From positions 1 to 55,350 of the forward strand of contig JANWXW010000008.1 in the NCBI GenBank assembly GCA_025057315.1: DNA of 55,350 nucleotides. Reading direction: 5' to 3'. This document shows positions 21,498 through 30,395 of this stretch, in pieces. The stretch comes from Myxococcota bacterium (lineage in GTDB: Bacteria > Myxococcota_A > Polyangia > Palsa-1104 > JAEUJZ01). The notes under the pieces were generated by a model. The model ran no database searches, was not told the DNA's origin, and saw only the letters and a list, made by a program, of their open reading frames with translations. Positions within the stretch are counted from its first letter, which is position 1. Every line of letters starts with the position of its first letter. The position numbers and the translations under genes are program-made.

Positions 21498-22547
21498 GTG
21501 CGAGCCGACCTCAGCGGGACCGGCCGGACTGCCCTCTGCGTGCGCCGTGCCGACCCGCACAGCCCGGGCGATGTGCATGCGGTGTGTGCGCTGCTGCAGC
21601 TGCATCTGGGCACAGGGCCCGAGGCAGCGCAGGCGCGCTACGAGTGGCTCTACCGGCGCAACCCCCACGGCCCGGCGCTGACCCTGCTGGCCCAGGAGCC
21701 CAACGGCGCGGTCGTGGGGGTGACCTCGTTGTTTCCCCGGCGCGTCCGCGTGGGCGGCCGCGTGCTCACCGGGGCCATCGGCGGCGATGGCTTTGTGCGA
21801 CCGGCCTGGCGGCGGCGTGGCGTGGCCACCCGTCTGCATCAAGCGGCGCTGGCGAACATGGCCGAGGCTGGCATCGACTTCATGTTTGGGCCGCCCGAGC
21901 CGTACAACCTGCGCGCCCTGCTGCGGGCCGGCGCCCGCGTCGTTGGGCAGGTGGTGCGCCACAGCCGCATCCTGCGCCTACCGCCAGGCCCACCGCGCTG
22001 GCTGGATGCCCTGGCGGCCCGCGTGCTGGCCCCGCGTCCCTCGGACCTGGAGGTGGTGGCGCTGGGGGCAGAGCCCGACCCGCGCGTGGACCAGGTCTGC
22101 GCCGCGGCGCTCAGGGACACGCCGGAGGCCGAGGAGGTCCTGCCCCTGTCGGACGCCGCCTATGTGGCCTGGCGCTTTGCCGCCGCTCCCTCGGGCCGAC
22201 AGGTGCCGGTGCTGCTGCTGGCGGCCGGGCAGCCGGTGGCCGTGGCCGCGCTGGAGCGGGCCGGGGCCCAAGTGGCCATCCTCAGCCTGGTGTGCTCGCC
22301 CTCGCTGCGGCCGCGGGCGCTGGGCGCCCTGCTGTGGGCCTGCGCCGATGCCGAGCGGGTGACAATCCAGGTGCACCTGCCGGACCCGGCCTGGCAGCGC
22401 GATCTGTACCGGCTGGCCTTTCTGCCGCGCCAGAGCAAGCCCTTTCAGGTGCAGGTGCGGCCGGGCCTGCCGGAGGCGCCGCTGCTGCTGCGGCCCTCCG
22501 CCTGGCGCTACCTGTGGGGCGACGGGGACGTGGACGCCGTGCTGTAA
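21498..22547 (+). CDS. GNAT-family N-acetyltransferase-like protein
   Basis: This 349-residue cytoplasmic protein has a GNAT fold at the N-terminus: YEWLYRRNPHGPALTLLA, VVGVTSLFPRRVRVGG, then the acetyl-CoA motif VRPAWRRRGVATRLHQAAL. The C-terminal half looks like a second GNAT-like half. It starts at GTG 21498 after GGAGGA (21485-21490), 57 bases past the macroglobulin stop. The YEWLYRRNP start is typical of GNAT proteins found in polysaccharide or lipid modification loci. The substrate is unknown. Confidence 0.75.
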   Translation: MRADLSGTGRTALCVRRADPHSPGDVHAVCALLQLHLGTGPEAAQARYEWLYRRNPHGPALTLLAQEPNGAVVGVTSLFPRRVRVGGRVLTGAIGGDGFVRPAWRRRGVATRLHQAALANMAEAGIDFMFGPPEPYNLRALLRAGARVVGQVVRHSRILRLPPGPPRWLDALAARVLAPRPSDLEVVALGAEPDPRVDQVCAAALRDTPEAEEVLPLSDAAYVAWRFAAAPSGRQVPVLLLAAGQPVAVAALERAGAQVAILSLVCSPSLRPRALGALLWACADAERVTIQVHLPDPAWQRDLYRLAFLPRQSKPFQVQVRPGLPEAPLLLRPSAWRYLWGDGDVDAVL

Positions 22548-22815
22548 AAAGGCCCGCGACGCGGCCCCCCGCTGCGGCGCCGGTCCAAAAGGCGAGCGCT
22601 GGGCGCGCGCAAGGGGCGGCGATCGAGCTGGCAAGGCCGGCGTGCCCTTGGGCAGAAGAGGGGCTGCCTTGGGGAAAGCGAGGGCCGGGCCTGGCCAGGC
22701 TGTGCGCGGTCTCGGCCTGAGTCGGCTCGCCCCGGGCTCCATGCCATGCCCTTCAGGGGAAGGTGGGATCTGCCGACAGCAGGGACAGAGCCCGCGCTGG
22801 GCTCCGGAGTTGTAG

Positions 22816-23667
22816 ATGCCTCGCCACCGCCGCCGCTCGACCTCTTCTGTTGCTGTTGCTGCTGTTGCTGGCACCTCCCCCTGCGGAGTCGACCTGGCCC
22901 AGGTGCAGGTGCACCTGGAGGCGCTGGAGAGAGCGGTGGAGGGGACATCCCTGACGGGACAGCAGCGGGTGGCGCTGCGCACGCGCTGGAACCGGGCCGT
23001 GCCCGACCTCAGCCTGGCGCTGGCCGGGGCCATGGAGGGCGCGCCGGCGCTGTTCCAACACGCCGGGGTGGACGCACCTGCCCTGCGCGCGGGCGAGCAG
23101 CGGGTGCGGCAGCTGGTGGCCCTCAAGGCGATGTTCGATCGCATCGCCGACCAGATCGCCGATGCGCTGCTGCTAGAAAAGAGCGCCCTGCACGATCAGG
23201 TACAGCAGGCGCTGCAGGCGGTGCGCGCGGCCCTGCAGGCGCCCATGGTGTCGCCCCTGGAGCGGGAGCGTCTGCGCTGCCTGGCTGGCCAGGCCCTTTC
23301 GATCGTGGCGGCGCGCCGGGCGGACATTCGGCGCCGGCGTCAGGTCTCGGCCGCGCTGCGCCAGGCGGCCCGGGGGCCCTGTGCACAAGCGGTGGGTTCA
23401 GCCCTTTCCATTGGCCCTGCGGGCCCTACATCCCGGTTGAAAGGAGCTGCTGATGCCCACCCCCTCTCGCCGATCCACCCTGCAGAGCCGTACCGCCCGG
23501 ACCCGCTCGCGCAGCACGACCTCAGCGCGCGCTGCATCACCGACAACAACCCCGAAGAAGGCCTCAGCGGCGGCCCGGACCAAGGACACGACCCGCCCGC
23601 CGGCGATGCCCGAGGGGGGCAAGGGCACAGAGCCCCCCGCGGGCGCGGGCACTTCCTGCCGGCCTGA
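22816..23667 (+). CDS. Helical protein of unknown function, questionable C-terminus
   Basis: Residues from about 25 to 190 are strongly helical and rich in Ala, Arg, Leu and Gln (VDLAQVQVHLEALERAVEG, then ALQAVRAALQAPMVSPLER). The N-terminus is basic (PRHRRR) and then mildly hydrophobic. In the frame one base over, the same DNA (a CTG/TTG-rich run at 22847-22871) encodes a run of nine Leu followed by APPPAES, a far better signal peptide. The last 215 bases overlap the next gene in another frame and look non-coding. A frameshift at either end is possible. I recognise no domain. Confidence 0.45.
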   Translation: MPRHRRRSTSSVAVAAVAGTSPCGVDLAQVQVHLEALERAVEGTSLTGQQRVALRTRWNRAVPDLSLALAGAMEGAPALFQHAGVDAPALRAGEQRVRQLVALKAMFDRIADQIADALLLEKSALHDQVQQALQAVRAALQAPMVSPLERERLRCLAGQALSIVAARRADIRRRRQVSAALRQAARGPCAQAVGSALSIGPAGPTSRLKGAADAHPLSPIHPAEPYRPDPLAQHDLSARCITDNNPEEGLSGGPDQGHDPPAGDARGGQGHRAPRGRGHFLPA

Positions 23668-24349
23668 CAGCCGTGAACGGACCTCCACGCTGGCGGAGCT
23701 GCGGACGCTGCACGAGGGGCTGACCCGCGTGGACTCGACGCTCATCGACCTTGTGCAGGCAGAAGACAGGTGCCGCCCGCGCTCGGGCCGGAGCCGGACC
23801 ACACCGGCACCGGGCTGGACCAAGGACACGCCGATGCTGGCGCGCACGGCGGCAGACCTCATCGAGCACGTGCCGAGCGTGTTCGAAACCTTGCCCTTTT
23901 CCGCCGCGGAGCTGCGCGAGCAAGAGGAGGAGGTGCGCCTGCTGGGCAACATCAAGTTCGTGGCCGAAAAGATCGCTGCCGAGGCAGGCACGGCGCTGGC
24001 TGCGGGCAAGACCCGGCTAGCAGACCACACCAGCACGGTGGTGGATGCGGTGCGCGCTCATCTTATCAACCCGCTGACCCCGCGTGCGGTCAAGAAGCAG
24101 CTGGACCGGCATGCGGCGCCGCTGTTTGGCCTGCTGGAGCAGCGCAACGCGACCATCCAGACCACACGCAACGGCCGTGCCGCGCTGCGCAGCGAGGCGG
24201 ACGAGGCGCGAGCCGAGGCGGAGCGCACGGCGCTGGAGAACCGGGTGCTGCGCGGCGAGAGGCTGCCGGGCCAGGTGACGATCGCTCCGGCGACGCCACC
24301 GCGCAAGGCGGGGCGCCGCACGGGCCGCACCACCCGGCGTCCGGCGTGA
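23453..24349 (+). CDS. Coiled-coil protein with basic N-terminus, unknown function
   Basis: This 298-residue protein starts at ATG 23453 with an AAAGGAG site nine bases upstream. Residues 1-70 are rich in Arg, Ser, Thr and Lys (TPSRRSTLQSRTARTRSR), like a nucleic-acid-binding or histone-like tail. Residues about 85-280 form long helices (LREQEEEVRLLGNIKFVAEK, LRSEADEARAEAERTALENR), and the tail is again basic (RKAGRRTGRTTRRPA). No signal peptide is present, so it is probably cytoplasmic. It may work with the helical protein just upstream. No named family is recognised. Confidence 0.6.
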   Translation: MPTPSRRSTLQSRTARTRSRSTTSARAASPTTTPKKASAAARTKDTTRPPAMPEGGKGTEPPAGAGTSCRPDSRERTSTLAELRTLHEGLTRVDSTLIDLVQAEDRCRPRSGRSRTTPAPGWTKDTPMLARTAADLIEHVPSVFETLPFSAAELREQEEEVRLLGNIKFVAEKIAAEAGTALAAGKTRLADHTSTVVDAVRAHLINPLTPRAVKKQLDRHAAPLFGLLEQRNATIQTTRNGRAALRSEADEARAEAERTALENRVLRGERLPGQVTIAPATPPRKAGRRTGRTTRRPA

Positions 24350-24494
24350 TCGGGTCGGTGGCCGACGTTCCGGGGGCCTTGCCGCGCGGGCCGGGCCTGC
24401 TGGAGCGGCAAGCGTGTGGCTGGGGCTGGCTGCGGCTGGTAGGAGGCCAGCTTTCGGGTCGCCCTGTGCGCTGGTGCCTCCCCAGCCGAGGAGG

Positions 24495-24821
24495 CTAGGG
24501 GCCGGTGGCGAGGGAAGGGGAGGGGGCTTCGGGGCTGGTGTCGGGCGAGGCCGGCTGGGCGGCTGGGACGACTGGGTCAGGGGCCGGCTGGACGGGGGCC
24601 TCCCGCCTGGGCTTGGCCGGGGGGTGGGCCGCGGTGGAGCGGCTGCCCGGGCGGGCTGCGGCCAGGGCTGTGTCCTGGGGTGGGGTCCGGTCGGGGCAGC
24701 GAGCTAGCGCCCCGGGGGGCCGGGGCTCGTCTTGGACCTCCTTGAGACCATAAAACGTCAAGCTGCAACCGGTAAGAAAGAGCAGGGGCATCAGCCCTGC
24801 CCTGGTCAGGGTCTGGACCAT
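24495..24821 (-). CDS. Small Pro/Ala-rich lipoprotein
   Basis: The 108-residue lipoprotein starts at ATG 24821 after an AGGAGGAG site (24833-24826). The lipobox is LTG-C (Cys19). After SLTFYGLKEVQDEPRPPG the sequence becomes a disordered Pro/Ala/Ser tail. It probably serves as a short anchored linker. It follows the beta-barrel candidate on the same strand, 24 bases apart, so the two are likely co-transcribed. Confidence 0.65.
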   Translation of the reverse strand: MVQTLTRAGLMPLLFLTGCSLTFYGLKEVQDEPRPPGALARCPDRTPPQDTALAAARPGSRSTAAHPPAKPRREAPVQPAPDPVVPAAQPASPDTSPEAPSPSLATGP

Positions 24822-24845
24822 GGGCTCCTCCTGGTGTGGCCGCTC

Positions 24846-25439
24846 CTAGCGGCCCAAGCGCACTCCGGCCATCACGTAGGTGAGGTGGCCGGGCATGATG
24901 AAGTGATCCGCCTCCACGACGAGGCCGACCCAGCGGATGCCGATGTCGAACCCGGCTGTTACCACGGGGCCGTGGCCGTCGGCCAGCGCCGGCAGGACCG
25001 ACATGGGGGGCGTGCCAAAGGCGACGATGCCGCCATAGCCGACGCCGCCATGGAAGGCAATGATGCGGAGCAAGGGCGTGCTGTAGCGCAGGCCGCCATA
25101 GCCCTGCAGCGCATAGGTGCTGTCCAGGCCCCAGCTGGAGACGCCGCTGGGGTGGACCACGAAGCCTGCTGCCACGCCCTCCAGGCGGCCGAAGCGGGCG
25201 TTCCGACCGAGCTCGTGGCCCAAACGGAGCTGGCCCTGGAGCGCGGGGGAGGCGCCGGCCGGGCCACCGATCGGGTTGGTCGCCGGCAGGCCCACGCCCA
25301 GGAGCAGATCGGCGCCGCCGACCCAGCCGGTGGGCACCCGCGCGGCCTGGGCCATAGGGGTCCATCCCCCTGGGGCCAACCTCGCCAGAATCGCCAAACT
25401 TACCAGAATCGCCAGAATGGATCGAAAGACCGTACGCAT
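24846..25439 (-). CDS. Outer-membrane beta-barrel-like protein
   Basis: The 197-residue protein has a signal peptide (MRTVFRSILAILVSLAILA) and alternating hydrophobic and polar strands typical of a small barrel (LGVGLPATNPIGGP, GGLRYSTPLLRIIAFHGGVG, HLTYVMAGVRLGR). I chose ATG 25439 because the upstream in-frame extension to 25649 is Arg/Pro-rich and precedes the signal peptide. The signal peptide DNA has short direct repeats of CCAGAATCGCCA. The gene after it on the same strand encodes a small lipoprotein. Confidence 0.6.
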   Translation of the reverse strand: MRTVFRSILAILVSLAILARLAPGGWTPMAQAARVPTGWVGGADLLLGVGLPATNPIGGPAGASPALQGQLRLGHELGRNARFGRLEGVAAGFVVHPSGVSSWGLDSTYALQGYGGLRYSTPLLRIIAFHGGVGYGGIVAFGTPPMSVLPALADGHGPVVTAGFDIGIRWVGLVVEADHFIMPGHLTYVMAGVRLGR

Positions 25440-25669
25440 GCCAGTCTGCTTCGACCCGCCCTGGCTCAGGCTTGAGCTGGACCGTGCAGGGCGCCACCTC
25501 CCCCGGGCCGGCCGCGACGGGACGACCCTATGGGCGAGGCATCGGTCCAGACGGTGGTGCGGGCCTTGCCGGGCGCGGGCTGGAGCTCTGGACCTTGCGG
25601 GGCTTGGCAGGCGCCGGCTCCATCGACCCCATCCGGTGGGCCCGCGCACGCGTACGTAGTCATGATCGC

Positions 25670-26290
25670 ATGGACGTCTTCTCGTCAGCGGACGGAGCGG
25701 CCCAGGCGCAGCGGCTCCTGCGGACCGTGCTGCATGCCGGCTGCGGGCCGTATCATCCAGAGAAGCTCCCCCCGCCCTTCCGCGAGGGCGGCTGGCGCGA
25801 GCTGCGCGTCGATGCGGACCCGCGGGTGCGGCCAGACGTCGTGGCGCCTCTCTACTGCTTGGCTGCGGTGCCGACCGGCTCGGTGGACGCCGTCTGGTGC
25901 CCCCATGGCCTGGTGCGGCTGTGGGCGCACGAGGTTCCGCAGGCCCTGCGCGAGCTGTACCGGGTGTTGCGGCCGGAGGGATTTGCCCTGATCACGACGC
26001 CGGATCTGCAGCGCCTGGCAGAACTGGTGGCGGCGGACCGGATGGACCAGGAAGTGCCCTCCAGCGAGACCGGGCTGGTGACGGTGCACGACCTGCTGTT
26101 CGGTCATGGCCCATCGCTGGCTGCGGGCCGGGTGGAGGTGGCCCACCACACCGGGTTCAGCGCCCGGACGCTCCGGCAGGCGCTGCTGGAGGCCGGCTTT
26201 GCCCGGGTGGACATCCACCGCAGCGGCTTCGAGCTCCGGGCGATGGCGGAAAAGGCTGCTGCCGGACCCGGAGGCGGGGCGCGGAGCTAG
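25670..26290 (+). CDS. SAM-dependent methyltransferase-like protein
   Basis: This 206-residue protein has a class I methyltransferase pattern: glycine-rich motif I LHAGCGPYHPEKLP (about residues 22-35), acidic motif ELRVDADPRVRPD, VDAVWCPHGLVRLWAHEV, and LYRVLRPEGFALITTPDL. The pattern (H/E, then R-V-L-R-P-G-G) is that of a Methyltransf_11 type enzyme. The fold is short, lacking the usual helices before motif I. ATG 25670 is chosen; the frame is open further upstream without good start signals. The 3' end overlaps the convergent carboxypeptidase by four bases. Confidence 0.72.
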   Translation: MDVFSSADGAAQAQRLLRTVLHAGCGPYHPEKLPPPFREGGWRELRVDADPRVRPDVVAPLYCLAAVPTGSVDAVWCPHGLVRLWAHEVPQALRELYRVLRPEGFALITTPDLQRLAELVAADRMDQEVPSSETGLVTVHDLLFGHGPSLAAGRVEVAHHTGFSARTLRQALLEAGFARVDIHRSGFELRAMAEKAAAGPGGGARS

Positions 26291-27531
26291 AGGCCAGGGC
26301 AGTCTCGCCGCGGCAATGCCTGCGGCAGGGTCAGCTTCACGCGCCCCCGTCCCGAGGGGACCTCCACGGTCTGCGTCACCTCGGGGAGCCCTGGCACCCG
26401 CGCGCGGATGGTGTAGCGCCCAGGTCCGGGCAGGAAGCGAAAAAACCGTCCGTCGCGGCAGCGGCTGGTCCAGTGCTCTCCGGCCAGGAGCTGCTGCTCG
26501 GCCAGCGTCACCTCGGCGACCGCTGGCTGCCCGGCGGCATCGACCACCTGCCCCTCGAGGGAGGGACCCTCCAGATAGCGCTCCAGCAGCCGGCGCCACG
26601 AGGGGCGCACGGCACCGATCACCGCCTCGCGAGCCCGCAGACCCACGGCAGGCCGACGGGCGCCCTCGACCAGGAGCGAGACCGTGCCGTGGGCGTGTCG
26701 CAGGTAATCCTCTGCTGTGCCATCGACGCTATAGAGACGGTTGCGCAGGGTGAAAGGACGACCCTCCGGGTGCAGCGGCATGTGGGCGACGATGTCCTCG
26801 GCCACCATCCAGGCTTCGTTCGGCTCGGGGCTCGGTAGGCTCTCGATGGTGTAGGGGGCCAGCACCGCCACGGTGCCGGTGTGGTAGGCAATGGCAGCGA
26901 CGAAATGCTCCTGGCGCGCCAGGCGGATGATCGCCTGGGTCTCTGGCTCGGAGGCGGGCGCCGGGCCGCGGTACCAGTAGCTGGCAGGGAGGGAGCGGCT
27001 GCCTCGCTCGCCGAGCGAGCCCCAGCCAAGCGGGTAGTTGCGGTTGAGGTCCACACCGTCGCCGCGGCCTCGTTTGCCATCGCCGTCGTTGTCGCGGCCG
27101 TTTTTGCGTCCGCTGCGTGGCAAGCCCTGCAGGTAGGCGTGGACGCCGTCGGGATTGACCATCGGCACGCACCAGATGGCCAGTTCTTCCAGCGCGCGGG
27201 CCAGGGTGGGATCCTGGTCTCGATGCTCCAGCAACTCGCGCGCCGCATCGAGGACGAAATCGATCGATAGCAGCTCCCCGCCGTGGTGGGCTCCATCCAG
27301 CAACACGGCGGGCCCCGGCAGCGGCCCGGCATGGGCACCTCGGCCCAGCACCAGGGCCACGATCGGTCGCCCCTCATGGGAGCGCCCGAGGGTGACCAGG
27401 CGCGTCATGTGGGGATGGCGCGCTGCGAGCCGCTCCAGCCAGGCGCGCACTGCCTGCGGTTGCCGGGGCAGCGGCTGCGCATGGGCAGCGGTGGCCCAGA
27501 GCAGAAGGGCAAGCAGGAGGCGAGGCGGCAT
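26287..27531 (-). CDS. Secreted M14 zinc carboxypeptidase with C-terminal regulatory-like domain
   Basis: The 414-residue protein has a signal peptide (1 to about 19) and an M14 domain: zinc motif HHGGE (His83, Glu86), NPDGV (126-130), DLNRNYP (161-167), SEPET and the third zinc His217 in YHTGT. A candidate catalytic Glu is in SLLVEGARRP. The C-terminus (about 335-414) is a carboxypeptidase regulatory-like beta domain (LEGQVVDAAGQPAVAEV). An Asp-rich loop DNDGDGKRGRGDG (about 147-159) sits next to the active-site segment and looks calcium-binding. The enzyme would trim peptides outside the cell or in the periplasm. Confidence 0.88.
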   Translation of the reverse strand: MPPRLLLALLLWATAAHAQPLPRQPQAVRAWLERLAARHPHMTRLVTLGRSHEGRPIVALVLGRGAHAGPLPGPAVLLDGAHHGGELLSIDFVLDAARELLEHRDQDPTLARALEELAIWCVPMVNPDGVHAYLQGLPRSGRKNGRDNDGDGKRGRGDGVDLNRNYPLGWGSLGERGSRSLPASYWYRGPAPASEPETQAIIRLARQEHFVAAIAYHTGTVAVLAPYTIESLPSPEPNEAWMVAEDIVAHMPLHPEGRPFTLRNRLYSVDGTAEDYLRHAHGTVSLLVEGARRPAVGLRAREAVIGAVRPSWRRLLERYLEGPSLEGQVVDAAGQPAVAEVTLAEQQLLAGEHWTSRCRDGRFFRFLPGPGRYTIRARVPGLPEVTQTVEVPSGRGRVKLTLPQALPRRDCPGL

Positions 27532-27691
27532 GAACCCATCTTGATCCAGGGCGGCCGCAGACGAGAAGTCCCGCCATCTGGGCCGACGTCCTTTCCAGCC
27601 GGCTTGCGGTGCCTAGGTGAACGGAGTCCCCGGCCGTGGGGCCTGCGCTCGGCCCTGCAGCCGCAGGGGAGGGAACCAAAAGGACCATGCC

Positions 27692-29329
27692 ATGACCACG
27701 ACCCCCACAGTCCCATTGCACCGGGAAGCCGGCCCCTTTGCAGCCGGTGTGAGTGCCTGCCTGATTGTCCGCAACGAGGAGGAGCTGCTACCCGAATGCC
27801 TGGCCTCGCTCCGGCCCTGGGTGGAGCAGATCTGCGTGCTGGACACCGGCTCTACGGACCGCACCGTGGCCATTGCCCAGAGCTTTGGCGCCACCGTGGC
27901 GCATGCACCCTGGCAGGACGACTTTGCCGCGGCCCGCAACGCGTCGCTGGCGTTGGCGCGCCACGACTGGATCCTGGTCCTGGATGCCGATGAGACCCTA
28001 GATTCGGCCACCGGCCCGGCGCTCCGTGCTGTTGTGCAGGATGGGACGGCGCAGGCCTTTGTGGTGATGCAGGAGGCGGTTCTGAGCGACGGGAGCGTGC
28101 GGTCTCAGCCGGTGGTACGGCTGTTTCGCAACCGCCCTGAGATCTACTTTAGCCGGCCGGTGCATGAGGACGTCATGGACAGCCTGTTTGCCCTGGGCCT
28201 GCGCAGCGCGGCAAACTCCGGGGTGCGCATCCTGAACCGGGGCCACAGTCCCGAGCGGGTGAAGGCGCGCGACCGCGCAGGCCGCAACCTGGCCCTGTTG
28301 CGCCGCCGCGTTCAGGAGGCGCCCGAGGACCTGTACAGCACCTGGAAGCTGGCCGTGTCGCTCGACCAGCCGGAGCAGGCCACAGAGCGCCATCAGGCCC
28401 TCCATGCGGCCTGCGCGTTGGCCGACCGCCTGCCGGCGCAGCAGCGCCAGGACCACCCCTATTTGCCGCTTCTCTATGCGGGGCTGGGGCAGTGCCTGTG
28501 CCAGCGCGGCGAGCTGGGCGAGGCCATCCGCACCGTCGAGCGGGGCATGGCCCTCTTTCCGGACAACCTGGTGCTAGTGTTCCATCGGGGCGATCTGCTG
28601 CGCCGCATCGGTGAGACCGAGGCCGCTGCCCGCTGCCTGCGCCAGTGCCTGGGCGCGTCTCCCCGACCCGGCGCGGCAGGTGCGGACGCGGTGGTCCCCG
28701 GGGTGCTGCCGGCCATCGGCCTTGGCCTGCTGGCACTGGAGGCCGGCAACCTCGACGCTGCCACGAGCATGGCCGGGCTGGCGCTGCGCTTCGATCCGAA
28801 CCACATCGAGGCGCGCTGCCTGCGGGTGCGCACGCTGGTGGCAGGACAGCAGTTCCAAGAGGCAATGGCCGAGCTGGACCGGCTCGTGGCAACATCCCCG
28901 ACGGCCCCTGCGGTGCAGCTGCTCGGCGGAGAGCTGGCCTGGCTGCAAGGCGATCGCGAGCTGGCGGTGGACCTGTGGCGCAAGGCGCTGGGCCCGACGG
29001 ACACCGGCAACGACGCGCGCGCCCAGCTGGCCATCGGCGAGCTGGTGAGCGGTTCGCGGGCGGCCGCCCTGCTGCACCTGACAGACCTGGCGGCCCGCGA
29101 TGTGCCCACTGCGGCCTGCCGCCTGATCCTAGAGCTCATGGGCAGGGGCAGGGTGCACCTGGATGCGGCCTTTCGCCCAGAGGCCGTGCTGCGCCATGTG
29201 CGCTTCTGGCTCCGTGAGATCGCTGCGGCCGGACGGCGCGATGTGCTGCAGAGCCTGGCCCAGGCGGCTCCGGCCGCAGAGGCGGCGTTGCCGGGCATCT
29301 GCTCTCTCTTGAGAGAGAACGGGGTGTGA
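27692..29329 (+). CDS. Family 2 glycosyltransferase fused to TPR repeats
   Basis: In this 545-residue protein, residues about 18-120 are a GT-A nucleotide-sugar domain: ACLIVRNEEELLPECLASL, DTGSTDRT, and the DxD-type LVLDADET, plus NASLALARHDW. The C-terminal two thirds are TPR-like repeats (LGEAIRTVERGMALFPDN, AMAELDRLVATSPTAP, and so on). GT2-TPR fusions of this kind are common in bacteria for glycan or glycoprotein synthesis. No membrane segment is seen. ATG 27692 follows AAAGGA at the proper distance. The acceptor is unknown. Confidence 0.85.
   Translation: MTTTPTVPLHREAGPFAAGVSACLIVRNEEELLPECLASLRPWVEQICVLDTGSTDRTVAIAQSFGATVAHAPWQDDFAAARNASLALARHDWILVLDADETLDSATGPALRAVVQDGTAQAFVVMQEAVLSDGSVRSQPVVRLFRNRPEIYFSRPVHEDVMDSLFALGLRSAANSGVRILNRGHSPERVKARDRAGRNLALLRRRVQEAPEDLYSTWKLAVSLDQPEQATERHQALHAACALADRLPAQQRQDHPYLPLLYAGLGQCLCQRGELGEAIRTVERGMALFPDNLVLVFHRGDLLRRIGETEAAARCLRQCLGASPRPGAAGADAVVPGVLPAIGLGLLALEAGNLDAATSMAGLALRFDPNHIEARCLRVRTLVAGQQFQEAMAELDRLVATSPTAPAVQLLGGELAWLQGDRELAVDLWRKALGPTDTGNDARAQLAIGELVSGSRAAALLHLTDLAARDVPTAACRLILELMGRGRVHLDAAFRPEAVLRHVRFWLREIAAAGRRDVLQSLAQAAPAAEAALPGICSLLRENGV
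29302..29317. other. CTCTCTC-TT-GAGAGAG hairpin at the end of the glycosyltransferase gene
   Basis: A perfect seven-base stem with a two-base centre lies within the last codons of the glycosyltransferase, 12 bases before its stop. The neighbouring convergent gene ends at 29345. It may help transcription end, but no T run follows. Confidence 0.3.
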
Positions 29330-29344
29330 GCCGCCCTATCCGTC

Positions 29345-29968
<624 letters not shown>

Positions 29969-30395
29969 GGGCACCGGGTAGCAAAGGCCCCACCCAGGTG
30001 TCAAGCGCAGGGGCGACCGCGGGCCCCAGTGCTAGGGGCACCCTGGTTGGCTAGGGGCACCCTGGTTGGAGCCCATGGGCGGCCGCAGGCCGCCTCGCTC
30101 GTGGTGGGCGAGCGGGCCGGGCTGATGTGCTCACCCACTCCCGCCGATGGCGCTGGGCCGCCCGATGGTGGGCAGGGCCTGCCGCGGGCCATGGACTGTC
30201 GTTCGGGCGGGCCGTGCTGCCCGCCGCGGGTCGGCATCTTGGACCCCAACACAAAGAGGAGCCACCCCTACCAGCCCCTGGGGCTCGCTGCGCTGGCCGG
30301 GCGGGTCCATCGCCGCGGAGAAGGCGCTCGCGATGCGCCGGGAGGGGGAGGGTAAAAGTTTTGCCCGGCGTCCTGGCCTGGCGCATGCTTTGGGC
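29969..30395. other. Intergenic region with tandem repeat and hairpins
   Basis: This 427-base spacer lies between divergent genes, so promoters for both are expected, but no clear -35/-10 pair was seen. It holds a perfect 19-base tandem repeat (30031-30068) and a seven-base-stem hairpin at 30078-30094 (GGCGGCC-GCA-GGCCGCC). The open frames crossing it have no start signals and look non-coding. Confidence 0.5.
30031..30068. repeat. Perfect 19-base tandem duplication
   Basis: GCTAGGGGCACCCTGGTTG occurs twice head to tail (30031-30049 and 30050-30068). It lies in the intergenic spacer, about 330 bases upstream of the HEAT/TPR gene and 60 bases upstream of the NadR-like start. The copies are identical, so the duplication is probably recent or kept as a paired binding site. 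Confidence 0.85.
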
